From: Archangium sp.
GTDB lineage: Bacteria > Myxococcota > Myxococcia > Myxococcales > Myxococcaceae
Direction: 5' to 3'
DNA length: 37,420 bases
Assembly: GCA_016792935.1 (NCBI GenBank)
Contig: JAEUJS010000166.1
Coordinates: forward strand, 1-37,420
Shown here piece after piece: positions 25,549 to 32,982 of this stretch (the stretch's first letter is position 1; each line of letters opens with the position of its first letter). The position numbers were made by a program, and so were the translations under genes. Under the pieces are notes generated by a model, which saw nothing but the letters and a program-made list of their open reading frames with translations, ran no database searches and was not told where the DNA came from.

Positions 25549-26322
25549 TCAGCAGGCCTGCAGAATGGCCTGGCGCACTTCCATCACGCTCCAGAAGCGA
25601 TTCGTCGGGAGCGGCTCGAGACACCCCTCGATGACCGGCGCCCACTTCGACAACTCGAGAGGAAGTTTCGGCACTCGCGATTTCCTCGCCAGCTCGCGCG
25701 ACTCGTCGGCATCGCGACCGCGAAATGGAGCGCGACCCGTCAGCAGCTCGACGAGCAACGCGCCGACTCCCCAGATGTCGGACCAGATGGCTCCGCGAGA
25801 GCCGGTGGCGCGCTCGGGGCTCAGGTACTCGGGCTCGACGACACAGCCATGCGACGGGAGCGAGTTCGATGCGCTCCGCAGGTGCAGCAATGAGGTGTCG
25901 AACAACTTCACGCTCGGCAAATCGGTCGAGCCCGACAGGTAGAGATGACGCGGAGCGAGACAGCCGTGCACCTGCCCGCGCGAGTGCAGCTGCTGCAACG
26001 CCTCGCACACCGCGATGCCCCAATCGATGACGAGCGCTTCGTTCACGTGTCCAACCCGAGCGAGGTAGTCGCGCGCGGTCCAACCGGTGACGGGCTCGGT
26101 GAAGGCGACGAAGCGCCCGCCCTTGAATTGGAGTGAAGCGGCGCCAAGCAATTCGGGATGTCCGTCGGAGGTCAGCGAGTCGGTGCTGCGATCGAGCAGG
26201 CGACCGAGCCACTCTTCGCTGAGCGCTTCGCGGCTGACTTGCACCACGAAGTGTTGAGCACCCTCTGCGGCGATGAACGCTTCGACCGCGGAGCCGTCGG
26301 CGATTTTCCGAACGAGGCGCAT
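25549..26322 (-). CDS. Small pseudokinase (Ser/Thr kinase-like)
   Basis: The 257-residue protein is a kinase-like domain with no membrane segment. It starts MRLVRKIADGSAVEAFIA (a modified Gly-rich loop). The catalytic loop is HGCLAPRHLYL in place of HRDLKPxN, and the DFG position reads FDTS. It keeps EPEYLSPERATG, DIWGVGALLVELLTG and a C-terminal helix, so the fold is intact but phosphotransfer is unlikely. An in-frame extension without an ATG (YALAP before Met1) resembles the GPYxL start of related kinases, so a non-ATG start somewhat upstream is possible. It probably forms an operon with the APH and HopA1-like genes. Confidence 0.8.
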   Translation of the reverse strand: MRLVRKIADGSAVEAFIAAEGAQHFVVQVSREALSEEWLGRLLDRSTDSLTSDGHPELLGAASLQFKGGRFVAFTEPVTGWTARDYLARVGHVNEALVIDWGIAVCEALQQLHSRGQVHGCLAPRHLYLSGSTDLPSVKLFDTSLLHLRSASNSLPSHGCVVEPEYLSPERATGSRGAIWSDIWGVGALLVELLTGRAPFRGRDADESRELARKSRVPKLPLELSKWAPVIEGCLEPLPTNRFWSVMEVRQAILQAC

Positions 26323-26388
26323 GGGCGCGAGAGCGTACGGCCCGCTGTGGACGCGCAGGAACGCACACAGGTCGTCTCATCGGAGGAC

Positions 26389-26616
26389 ATGGCGGACAGT
26401 TTTCAAGGCGGCTGCACTTCGAGCTGCACGGGTCACATGCCACTCGTGCTCGTGACCGCGATGCTGCTGGCTGTCGATCTGCAGCGCGCCGATCGAGAAC
26501 TGCTGGCGAGCGCAGTTGGTGTTCGCGGCCGCGCCCGACGTGACGTGGGGCGATGCGCTCCCGCTTGCAACAGCGGCCGCTGAAAAGATGCCGTGGGTCG
26601 TGTTCGCGAGTTTCTG
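26389..26616 (+). pseudogene. Possible frameshifted small gene
   Basis: From ATG 26389 the plus strand reads MADSFQGGCTSSCTGHMPLV with G/C-rich third positions to about 26510, after which the frame becomes Arg-rich. The neighbouring frame then reads AQLVFAAAPDVTWGDALPLA and ends MPWVVFASF at TGA 26614-26616, a tail that faintly resembles ExbD-type transporter ends. One shift near 26505-26515 would join them. It is convergent with the 64-residue gene. This is weak evidence: it may be an unrelated open stretch in a high-GC sequence. Confidence 0.25.
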
Positions 26617-26617
26617 A

Positions 26618-26812
26618 TCAGCGCTGAAGCTCGACGACTCTGATCGCGTAACGGCAGGCCTCAAAGCCGGAATCGAGCACGCGGTGGCACGCATCGACTG
26701 CGTCCGGATAAGACCCCGGGGAACGCGTCGCGAAGTAGCGACTCTCAGCCGCTTCGTGCGCCATCGCTCGCTCATACGCGTCGAGATCGTCACACTTGGC
26801 GAGGTCGATCAT
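26618..26812 (-). CDS. Small hypothetical protein (64 residues)
   Basis: The ATG at 26812 overlaps the stop of the coiled-coil gene (ATGA). The product is acidic to neutral, with three Cys and a helical look (MIDLAKCDDLDAYERAMAH, DACHRVLDSGFEACRYAIRV). No family was recognised. Translational coupling to the coiled-coil protein is the main support for it being real. Confidence 0.6.
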   Translation of the reverse strand: MIDLAKCDDLDAYERAMAHEAAESRYFATRSPGSYPDAVDACHRVLDSGFEACRYAIRVVELQR

Positions 26813-27204
26813 TCTTTGCGTCCGAGCATCAGAATTGCCGCGACAACCGCGGCCTGGTTGTCGTCGATCTTCTTGAGGACCGCAGCGGTGTCGTCCTTGG
26901 CCTCAGCTCGTGCCTCGAGAATCTCGACCTTGAGTTCGTGTTTGGTCGTATCCACACGATCCTGAAGCACACGCACGTCGATCTGGAGCTTCTTGATGTC
27001 GAGGCCGTTCTGCCTGACCTCGACCTGAAGCTCTCTGATGTCCTCAGAGTTCTTCCGGATGTCCTCGGAGTTCTTCCGGATGTCCTCGGAGTTTTGGCTC
27101 ACCTGTCGCTTGAGCTCTTCCACCGACTCTTTGAGCCCTGCGACGGTCGCTTGCATCGCCTCGTACTCCTCGCGTGAAACGAACTTCTCTGCTGCCCCCG
27201 CCAT
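26809..27204 (-). CDS. Coiled-coil protein with SEDIRKN heptads
   Basis: The 131-residue cytoplasmic protein is almost entirely coiled coil. It has EYEAMQATVAGLKESVEEL, then SEDIRKN repeated (about residues 36-56), then DIKKLQIDVRVLQDRVD and a C-terminal AAVVAAILMLG hydrophobic patch. The heptads come from a 21-bp tandem repeat in the DNA. A strong GGAGG precedes ATG 27204, but it lies inside a 9-bp hairpin (27210-27237). It lies downstream of pomX, separated by a terminator-like hairpin, so it is probably a separate unit with the 64-residue gene. The partner is unknown. Confidence 0.8.
   Translation of the reverse strand: MAGAAEKFVSREEYEAMQATVAGLKESVEELKRQVSQNSEDIRKNSEDIRKNSEDIRELQVEVRQNGLDIKKLQIDVRVLQDRVDTTKHELKVEILEARAEAKDDTAAVLKKIDDNQAAVVAAILMLGRKE
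27037..27099 (-). repeat. 21-bp tandem repeat encoding SEDIRKN
   Basis: There are three units of 21 bases (plus-strand form GATGTCCTCGGAGTTCTTCC) at 27037, 27058 and 27079, the last diverging at its end. They encode consecutive heptads in the coiled-coil protein. A nearby IRELQVEVRQNGLDI segment looks like an older, diverged heptad pair. Confidence 0.9.
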
Positions 27205-27209
27205 GATGC

Positions 27210-27237
27210 CTCCGTTGTGTTCGTGAAAACAACGGAG
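27210..27237 (-). promoter_or_regulatory. Hairpin covering the ribosome binding site of the coiled-coil gene
   Basis: On the plus strand CTCCGTTGT (27210-27218) and ACAACGGAG (27229-27237) are exact inverse complements with a 10-base loop. On the minus strand the GGAG of the Shine-Dalgarno of the gene starting at 27204 is in the 3' arm, so folding should hide it. This suggests translational control, for example by temperature or a partner RNA, but no partner was seen. Confidence 0.55.
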
Positions 27238-27277
27238 CGACCAGCAGCAGCGCCTGTGCCACGCGCAAACATGCGAA

Positions 27278-27308
27278 AGGGGTGACCGCTGTCCGAGCGA
27301 TCACCCCT
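27278..27308 (-). terminator. Hairpin terminator after pomX
   Basis: AGGGGTGA (27278-27285) pairs with TCACCCCT (27301-27308), and inside it CGCT pairs with AGCG around a 5-base loop. On the minus strand the stem is followed by a T-leaning stretch (TTTCG). It lies about 45 bases after the pomX stop, where the pomYZX operon should end. Confidence 0.65.
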
Positions 27309-27350
27309 GCGCGCGTGGACTCCAGTTTCTTCTCTCTTCGCGCGAGAAAA

Positions 27351-28463
27351 TCAGCGACGCGCTGCAGTCGACAACGCGCGGTGCACCGCCTCGAGCGCCT
27401 TGCGCGCCTCGAGCAATTCAGCGCGTTCCTTCGTCAACTCCGACACCTGGCGCGCGAGCGTGTCGCGTTCACCCTTGAGCGCATCGGCGCTGCGACGCAG
27501 TGACATCATCGACTCCTGCGCCTGCTCGAGCTCACCTGCGAGCCGCTCTTCTTCCGCGAGGCTGTCGGAAATTTCCTGGTCCTTCTTCGTGACGAGCTCC
27601 GCGAGTTCCTGCTTCTCGCGCTCACGCAACTCGAGCACCTGACGCGACTCCTGCAGCGCCAACAGCGACTCGTTGCGCTCACCTTCGAGCGCTTCCAACT
27701 CACGCTCGAGTTCGGAGAGCAGCGTCACGCGCCCTTCCATCTCCTTCGAGAGACGGCGCGCTTCATCCATCCGCATGCGCGCTTCTTCGGTCGCGCGCTC
27801 GGCCTGACGACGCGCGGCCTCGAGGTCTTGCGCCAACGCCAAATTCATCGCGCGCGACTTCGCCAACTCGGTCTGCAGCGCGGAGATGCGCTCGACGGCG
27901 AGCACTCCGGCTTCGGCGACCGTGTCAGGCAGCGGCTCAGGGCGCGGGTTCTCACGCACCGCCTTCAACCGCTCGCGCAACTTCTCGCGGCGCTCTCCAG
28001 CGTCGGCTTCGTTTTCCTGCGACGGAGGCGGAGCCGTCTGCACTTCGACGTGTTCCGGGCGCGGCTCAGCGGCGCGGACGACAGTGGCCACCGGAGGCGG
28101 AGCAGCACGCGCGACCGCGGGAACGATCGTCTCGACGACCGGCGTCGGCGCGGGCGCAACCGCCACCGGCGCAGCGATCGCCCCAGCCGACCCGTCGGCT
28201 GGTCTGATCGCTTCCTGCAACACCTCGGCGGCCGTGCCACGCGTCGCGCGCGCCTGAGCCTTCGCCTTGAGCGCAGAACTCAAATCGACATTCGGAATCA
28301 CCGGAGCCGGCTCGCTCATCACCTGCTGCGCGAGCGCCTCGACCGCGGCGACCGACACGGCCTGTTCAGTCGTCTCAGCGACCGTCTCAGTCCCCACGTT
28401 GGTGAAGCTCATGCGCAGCCGCGGCTTGGCCCTGCTCACGTTCGCGTCGAAAGCCTTCTTCAT
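27351..28463 (-). CDS. pomX: Cell-division positioning scaffold PomX
   Basis: PomX nucleates the Pom cluster that, with PomY and PomZ, moves over the nucleoid to midcell and promotes FtsZ ring formation. The 370-residue protein starts MKKAFDANVSRAKPRLRMS: this N-terminal peptide, including Lys13 and Arg15 which in M. xanthus stimulate the PomZ ATPase, is nearly identical to the known one. A Pro/Ala/Val-rich part follows (about 95-150). A long coiled coil then runs from about 155 to the end (QTELAKSRAMNLALAQDLEA, LSELERELEALEGERNES). It is slightly shorter than the M. xanthus protein (about 400). A strong GGAGGAG precedes ATG 28463. It is third in the pomY-pomZ-pomX order, 20 bases after pomZ. 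Confidence 0.95.
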   Translation of the reverse strand: MKKAFDANVSRAKPRLRMSFTNVGTETVAETTEQAVSVAAVEALAQQVMSEPAPVIPNVDLSSALKAKAQARATRGTAAEVLQEAIRPADGSAGAIAAPVAVAPAPTPVVETIVPAVARAAPPPVATVVRAAEPRPEHVEVQTAPPPSQENEADAGERREKLRERLKAVRENPRPEPLPDTVAEAGVLAVERISALQTELAKSRAMNLALAQDLEAARRQAERATEEARMRMDEARRLSKEMEGRVTLLSELERELEALEGERNESLLALQESRQVLELREREKQELAELVTKKDQEISDSLAEEERLAGELEQAQESMMSLRRSADALKGERDTLARQVSELTKERAELLEARKALEAVHRALSTAARR

Positions 28464-28483
28464 TCGTCACTCCTCCAAGAGGT

Positions 28484-29503
28484 TCAGGCCGACTTCGCCT
28501 GGGGCTGCGCTGCCTGTTGCTTCGCTGCGTTCGTCGCCACCAACCGCGCGAGCACGTCATCGATGAGCTTCTGCACGTCACCCGCGCCCTTGCTGTCGCG
28601 GTCGAAGCGGAAGATGGGCATGCCTTCGCTCGAGGCCTGCGCGAAGCGCGTGCACTGGCGAATGACCTGCGGCATCAGGAACTCGGGGTAGTGCTGCTTG
28701 AGCGCCTCGAGCGCTTCCTTCGCGAGCTTGAACGTCGCGTTGAAGCTGTTGACCACGATGAACACGTGGTCGAGCACGTGCCCCAGGTCTTCCTCGAGCG
28801 AGTTCACCGTCTCGAACAGCAGCTTGAGGCCGTGGAACGAGAGGAAGTCGGCGAGCACCGGCACGATGAGATCTTCGGCCGCCATCAGCGCGTTCAGGTT
28901 GAGCAGCCCAAACGAAGGCGGAGCGTCGAAGATGATGAAGTCGTAGTGCGCCTCGACTTCCTTGAGCGCGTTGCGCAGCTTGAACTCGCGGCCGGCCATC
29001 GGCATCAGCGCGAGATCGACGGTGCTCATCGACAAGTTCGACGGGATGAAGTCGAGGTTGGGCAACGACGACTTCTGCACCACCTGCGAGATGGGCACCT
29101 TCTTCACGAGAACGTCGAGGAGCGTCCGGTCGAAGTCTTCTCCCTCGAAGCCGAGGCACTTCGTCGCGTGGCCCTGAGAGTCGAGATCGATGACCAGCAC
29201 GCCGTAGCCGAGCTCAGCGAGCCGCCACGCGTAGCTGATGGAGAGCGACGTCTTGCCGGTGCCGCCCTTGAAGTTGAGGAACAGCTGCTTGCGCGTGCCG
29301 AGTGCGGGCGGCTCGAGCTGCAACTTGCCGCGCAGCTCCCACATGTCTTCGGGCGTGTACTGATCTTTCTTCTGCGCGTGCGAGAGCACCTTGGCGGTGA
29401 TGCCGAGGAGCTCCGCCGCTTCCTTCGGCGTGTACCGAATCGGAGTCGGCTGCGCGGGCTGAGGCTGCTGCGGCGCGAGCTGCGGAGTGGTGGCTGTTTC
29501 CAT
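28484..29503 (-). CDS. pomZ: ParA-type ATPase PomZ
   Basis: PomZ is a MinD/ParA ATPase that binds the nucleoid as an ATP dimer and guides the PomX/PomY cluster. The 339-residue protein has a Gln/Pro-rich N-terminal tail, then YTPKEAAELLGITAKVLSHA. The deviant Walker A is KGGTGKTS with signature Lys79 and Lys84. VIDLDSQGHATKCLG follows, with Asp108 matching the hydrolysis residue of M. xanthus PomZ (same 24-residue spacing), and then IIFDAPPSFGLLNLNAL. The ATG at 29503 is chosen because upstream codons add an unrelated Arg-rich stretch and a GAGGAC lies nearby. It is 14 bases after pomY. It could be mistaken for chromosomal ParA, but no parB is near and the pomX/pomY neighbours decide it. Confidence 0.95.
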   Translation of the reverse strand: METATTPQLAPQQPQPAQPTPIRYTPKEAAELLGITAKVLSHAQKKDQYTPEDMWELRGKLQLEPPALGTRKQLFLNFKGGTGKTSLSISYAWRLAELGYGVLVIDLDSQGHATKCLGFEGEDFDRTLLDVLVKKVPISQVVQKSSLPNLDFIPSNLSMSTVDLALMPMAGREFKLRNALKEVEAHYDFIIFDAPPSFGLLNLNALMAAEDLIVPVLADFLSFHGLKLLFETVNSLEEDLGHVLDHVFIVVNSFNATFKLAKEALEALKQHYPEFLMPQVIRQCTRFAQASSEGMPIFRFDRDSKGAGDVQKLIDDVLARLVATNAAKQQAAQPQAKSA

Positions 29504-29517
29504 GATCGTGTCCTCGC

Positions 29518-31053
29518 TCAAGCGACGAAGTACTTGTGGCCGCGACGGACGACTTGTCCGGCGGCGATGAGTGCACTGCACGCGCGCATCGTGTCGTGCG
29601 CCGAAGCGCCGATGCCGTTCGAGAGTTCATCGAGGGGACGGCCGCGAATTGCCGCCCGCAGCTCGCGCATCACGCCCGCCGTGACTTCAGGAGACAGCGG
29701 CTGCTCGACGACTTCTTCGACGACCGCGACGGCGACGCGCGTCTGCGGCTGCATCAACTCACCAACGCGCGAGACTTTGGGAGCTGTCTCCCTCTCCCTC
29801 AGGGAGAGGGGTTGGGGTGAGGGAGCGCTCACTGCCTTCGCCACCGGGACGGGCTTGGCCACGACCACGGCCTTCGCAGGAGCCACCGGCACGTTCGCCA
29901 ACTTCCGAACTTCACGGCGACGGTGCGCATCTTCGAGACCGACGAGCGAAGTCACATCCTGTCCGAGCAAACGAGAGAGCGACTGCGACGCCGCACGACG
30001 AACGCGCTGATCCGAATCGCGCATCGCATCGAGCAACATCGGCCGAGCGACTTCCGCATTGCTCGCACCCAGCACCAGCGCCGCGAGCGCACGAACATCC
30101 GCATCCGAATCACGAATGGTCTGCGAGCCGAGCTCGAGCGCTTCCTTGCCCGAGAGACCCAACGCGAGGAGCGACGCGCGGCGACGCACCGCCTTGTCGT
30201 GATCTTTGGTGGCCGCCGCGAGATGAGGACCGGCCGCTCCGGGATCCAACTTGAGCAGTGCTTTGAGCGCCGCGATGCGCACGTCGGGAGAAGTCGACGT
30301 CAGCAGCGGCTGCACGACGGGCACCGCTTCCGCCTTCGCGAGCGACGCCAACGCAGAGAGCAGCGCGACCTGCACGCTCGACTCACTCTCTCCGTGCAGC
30401 GCAGTCGCGAGCGCCGGAGCCGCGGCAGGATGACGAAGCGCCTCGAGCCGTTCCGCCGCACGCACGCGCGCCGACGCATCGAGCGCCGACAACTCACGCA
30501 CCGAGAAACCAAACAGCGTCTCTTCACTGCGGCCCGGGAACTCCATCGAGCCAGCAAGCGTGGCGATGTCGCTCGCCGAAACTTTCAGACGCCCCTGCGA
30601 AGCGAGCTCGTGCGCGACACCGGTCACGGTGTCAGCGGTGGTGTGCACGGCGACCGAGGCCTTCGTTCCGTCACGCTGCACGAGAACTTCCTGGCGGAGC
30701 TGCGCGATGAACTGCGCGAGATCGAACCCTTCGACACCCTGGTCGAGTCCGTGAATGCGCGACGCCTCGAGCATCTTGCCAACGAGCTCAGCGCGCTCAC
30801 GACGGAGCGCATCGACCACGCGCGCCATCTCTTCCCGCTCTGCGTGCGCGCGCGTGGCGCGAACTTCCAACTCAGCGATGACGCGGCGGAGCTCGATTTC
30901 CCGCTGCGCAGCGGACGCGAGCTCGTTCTTCACTCGCTCCATTTCACCGCGCGACGTGTCGGCATCGTTCGACAGCTGCGTCGAGCGCGCTTCGAAATAC
31001 ACGATCTTCTCGAGCGCACTCTTCAGCAGCGCTTCAGGCTTCTCGTCGCTCAT
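29518..31053 (-). CDS. pomY: Cell-division positioning protein PomY (coiled coil plus HEAT repeats)
   Basis: The 511-residue protein has an N-terminal coiled coil (about 1-110; ALLKSALEKIVYFEARSTQL). HEAT-like repeats follow from about 220 to 385 (AAAPALATALHGESESSVQV, DPGAAGPHLAAATKDHDKAV, VARPMLLDAMRDSDQRVRRA). Then come an Ala/Val/Pro-rich linker and a C-terminal helical domain (VMRELRAAIRGRPLDELSNG). This layout and the gene order match PomY, although M. xanthus PomY is longer (about 680). Residues about 410-422 (SPQPLSLRERE) come from a family A palindrome inserted in the linker. Start ATG 31053; the longer reading upstream has no family support. Confidence 0.88.
   Translation of the reverse strand: MSDEKPEALLKSALEKIVYFEARSTQLSNDADTSRGEMERVKNELASAAQREIELRRVIAELEVRATRAHAEREEMARVVDALRRERAELVGKMLEASRIHGLDQGVEGFDLAQFIAQLRQEVLVQRDGTKASVAVHTTADTVTGVAHELASQGRLKVSASDIATLAGSMEFPGRSEETLFGFSVRELSALDASARVRAAERLEALRHPAAAPALATALHGESESSVQVALLSALASLAKAEAVPVVQPLLTSTSPDVRIAALKALLKLDPGAAGPHLAAATKDHDKAVRRRASLLALGLSGKEALELGSQTIRDSDADVRALAALVLGASNAEVARPMLLDAMRDSDQRVRRAASQSLSRLLGQDVTSLVGLEDAHRRREVRKLANVPVAPAKAVVVAKPVPVAKAVSAPSPQPLSLRERETAPKVSRVGELMQPQTRVAVAVVEEVVEQPLSPEVTAGVMRELRAAIRGRPLDELSNGIGASAHDTMRACSALIAAGQVVRRGHKYFVA
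29788..29827 (+). repeat. Family A palindromic repeat, copy 5 (inside pomY)
   Basis: CTCCCTCTCCCTCAGGGAG, AGGGG and GGGGTGAGGGAGC. It is read on the minus strand in frame within the disordered linker of PomY. Confidence 0.87.
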
Positions 31054-31062
31054 CGTTTCGTC

Positions 31063-31092
31063 ACCCAACGTCGTCGCCCCAGGGGGCTTTGA
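31063..31092 (+). repeat. Family B palindromic repeat, copy 3
   Basis: CCCAACGTCGTCGCCCC, AGGGGGCTTTGA. About 29 bases are identical to the copy at 32983. It is located 10 bases before the pomY start codon on the opposite reading strand, in the 276-base gap between the divergent pomY and phhA-like genes. Confidence 0.88.
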
Positions 31093-31329
31093 CCCAACGC
31101 TACAGGTCTGTGGCGCTCTGTCTCTTTTTTGACCGGCGGCGCACCCTATGCTGGGGGTCGGACAATGTAAACCCACGGATCTACAGGGCTTTCTGCCCAG
31201 TACGCCGAACATGCATCCGAGGCCGATTTACCGGCCTCAGCGCGATTTTCGTGCGTGTGATTGAGGGGCAAGCGCCCTGCCCGTCCCTGCCGCTTCGAGA
31301 CTTGCGAGTGACGAAAGTGGGTGCGAGAC
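31093..31329 (+). promoter_or_regulatory. Leader region of the aromatic amino acid hydroxylase gene with hairpins
   Basis: The region holds a T-rich run and TTGACC (about 31131) near TATGCT, spaced too closely for a standard promoter. Three possible stems follow: GGGC/GCCC (31186-31198), a perfect GAGGCCG/CGGCCTC (31219-31225 with 31232-31238), and a weak AGGG/CCCT (31264-31278). This arrangement could be a structured 5' leader; no known riboswitch motif was recognised. Confidence 0.3.
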
Positions 31330-32967
31330 ATGAAGACGATGGCTTCCGCGACCAGCCTCCCGCCGCACCTGCAGCGTTACGTCGTCGACCAGGACTACGG
31401 CTCGTACACACCGCGTGACCAATCGGTGTGGCGTCACGTGATGAAGCGGCTCAAGTCGCACCTCGAAGGACGCGCACACCCGACGTACCTGCGCGGCCTC
31501 GATGAGACCGGCATCGGCCTCGACGAAATTCCGCGCCTCGAGACGATGAACGAGAAGCTCGCAAAGCTCGGGTGGTCGTGTGTCGGCGTGCGCGGCTTCA
31601 TTCCTCCGGCGGTGTTCACCGAGATGCAGGCGCGGTGCATCCTCGCCATCGCCGCCGACATCCGCAGCCACAAGACCATCATGTACACGCCGGCGCCCGA
31701 CATCATTCACGAGAGCGCCGGGCACGCGCCCATCATCGCCGACGCGGCGTACGCCTCGTATTTGAAGACCGTCGGAGAGGTCGGCTTCAAGGCCATCGCG
31801 TCGGCCGAAGATCGCGCGCTCTTCGAGGGCATTCGCAATCTGAGCGTCGTGAAGGAAGACCCGCTCGCGACCGCCGACGACGTGCAGCACGCGCAGAACC
31901 GGCTCGACGCCGCTGCGAAGTCGGTGCGCTACGTCAGCGAATCGACGCGCGCGTCTCGTCTCTACTGGTGGACCGCCGAGTACGGAATGGTCGGCACCGT
32001 CGAGCAGCCGCGCTTGTACGGAGCGGGGCTTCTCTCGTCCATCGGCGAAGCGCAGCACTGCCTGACGCCCGAGGTACGGAAGCTCCCGCTCACCGTCGAG
32101 TGTGCGAACACCGCGTACGACATCACGCGCATGCAGCCGCAGCTGTTCGTCGCGAAGGACTTCAAACACCTCAACGACGTGTTGTCGGACTTCAAGCACT
32201 CGCTCGCGTACATCCGCGGTGGTGACTACGGCCTCGACGAGGCGCTGCGTTCACGCGCGGTGAATCACCTCGTGCTGCGCAAGCGCGGCGGAGAGGCGAT
32301 CAAATCAGCCGACAAGTCGGCTGGGGCAATCGAGGTCACCGGAGAAGTTCGCGAAGTGCACCGCGCGGGCAAGGACACGGGGCCGGGTCTCACGGCGTCG
32401 GTCATCGAGCTCGCCGGCCCGACGATGATTTCGACCAACGGCAAGTGCACCGAGATTCCCAAGCGCATCGACGCCGTGGTGCTCATCGGGAGCGAGCGTT
32501 TGCCCGAGCGCGGCCGCTTCTCGATGCGACTCGCGAGTGGTGTCGAGGCGTCGGGCTACGTGGTCGATGGGCCCGAGGTCGTCGACTTCCGCGTGTGGCT
32601 GCACGGTCGTCCGGTCGCGGTGTCGACGTGGGCGTATGTCGCGGTGGCAGAAGCGATTCCCTCGGTCGCCGGTGGCCCGGCAGACCCGCAGCGGTGGGAC
32701 GAGTACTTCGGTCCGCTCGATTCGTTCACGGCGGGCAACTCGGAAAACCTCGCGCGTCAGCGCAAGGCCGATGAGCTGCCGCGTGAGCTCGCGTCGCTGT
32801 ACTCGGAAGTGCGGACCATGCGTGCGAGCAAGAAGACAGGTCAGCAGGGGACCCTGCTGGGGGAAAAAGACCGCGCACGGCTCGGACAGATTCTCGAGGA
32901 CAGCAAGAAGTTCGGTGAAGAGACGTTGCTCCGCGATGAAGTGAACGAGCTCTTGCAGGCCAACTGA
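31330..32967 (+). CDS. phhA: Aromatic amino acid hydroxylase (phenylalanine 4-monooxygenase family) with C-terminal extension
   Basis: This pterin- and iron-dependent enzyme hydroxylates an aromatic amino acid, most likely phenylalanine to tyrosine. The 545-residue protein has the catalytic fold in its first 330 residues, with iron ligands His127 and His132 in HESAGHAPI and Glu217 in WWTAEYGM. About 200 further residues follow: a beta-rich part (VTGEVREVHRAGKD, PTMISTNGKCTEIPKRID) and a charged helical tail. Standard bacterial PhhA is near 260-300 residues, so this belongs to the long variant. No N-terminal ACT domain is seen. ATG 31330 is preferred over the GTG three codons upstream. Substrate specificity (Phe or Trp) is not settled by sequence alone. 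Confidence 0.88.
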   Translation: MKTMASATSLPPHLQRYVVDQDYGSYTPRDQSVWRHVMKRLKSHLEGRAHPTYLRGLDETGIGLDEIPRLETMNEKLAKLGWSCVGVRGFIPPAVFTEMQARCILAIAADIRSHKTIMYTPAPDIIHESAGHAPIIADAAYASYLKTVGEVGFKAIASAEDRALFEGIRNLSVVKEDPLATADDVQHAQNRLDAAAKSVRYVSESTRASRLYWWTAEYGMVGTVEQPRLYGAGLLSSIGEAQHCLTPEVRKLPLTVECANTAYDITRMQPQLFVAKDFKHLNDVLSDFKHSLAYIRGGDYGLDEALRSRAVNHLVLRKRGGEAIKSADKSAGAIEVTGEVREVHRAGKDTGPGLTASVIELAGPTMISTNGKCTEIPKRIDAVVLIGSERLPERGRFSMRLASGVEASGYVVDGPEVVDFRVWLHGRPVAVSTWAYVAVAEAIPSVAGGPADPQRWDEYFGPLDSFTAGNSENLARQRKADELPRELASLYSEVRTMRASKKTGQQGTLLGEKDRARLGQILEDSKKFGEETLLRDEVNELLQAN

Positions 32968-32982
32968 CGTGGCCGACTTGCC

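Noticed and set aside
26172..26390. Ser/Cys-rich minus-strand frame (MSSDETTCVRSC) as a lanthipeptide-type precursor
   Set aside because: Most of it overlaps the pseudokinase gene in another frame and it has no leader/core pattern, so it cannot be supported as a precursor.
28484..29503. PomZ gene as chromosomal parA
   Set aside because: No parB or parS-like repeats nearby, while pomX and pomY flank it in the expected order.
31131..31155. TTGACC and TATGCT as a sigma-70 promoter
   Set aside because: The spacer is only about 12 bases, too short for a standard promoter.
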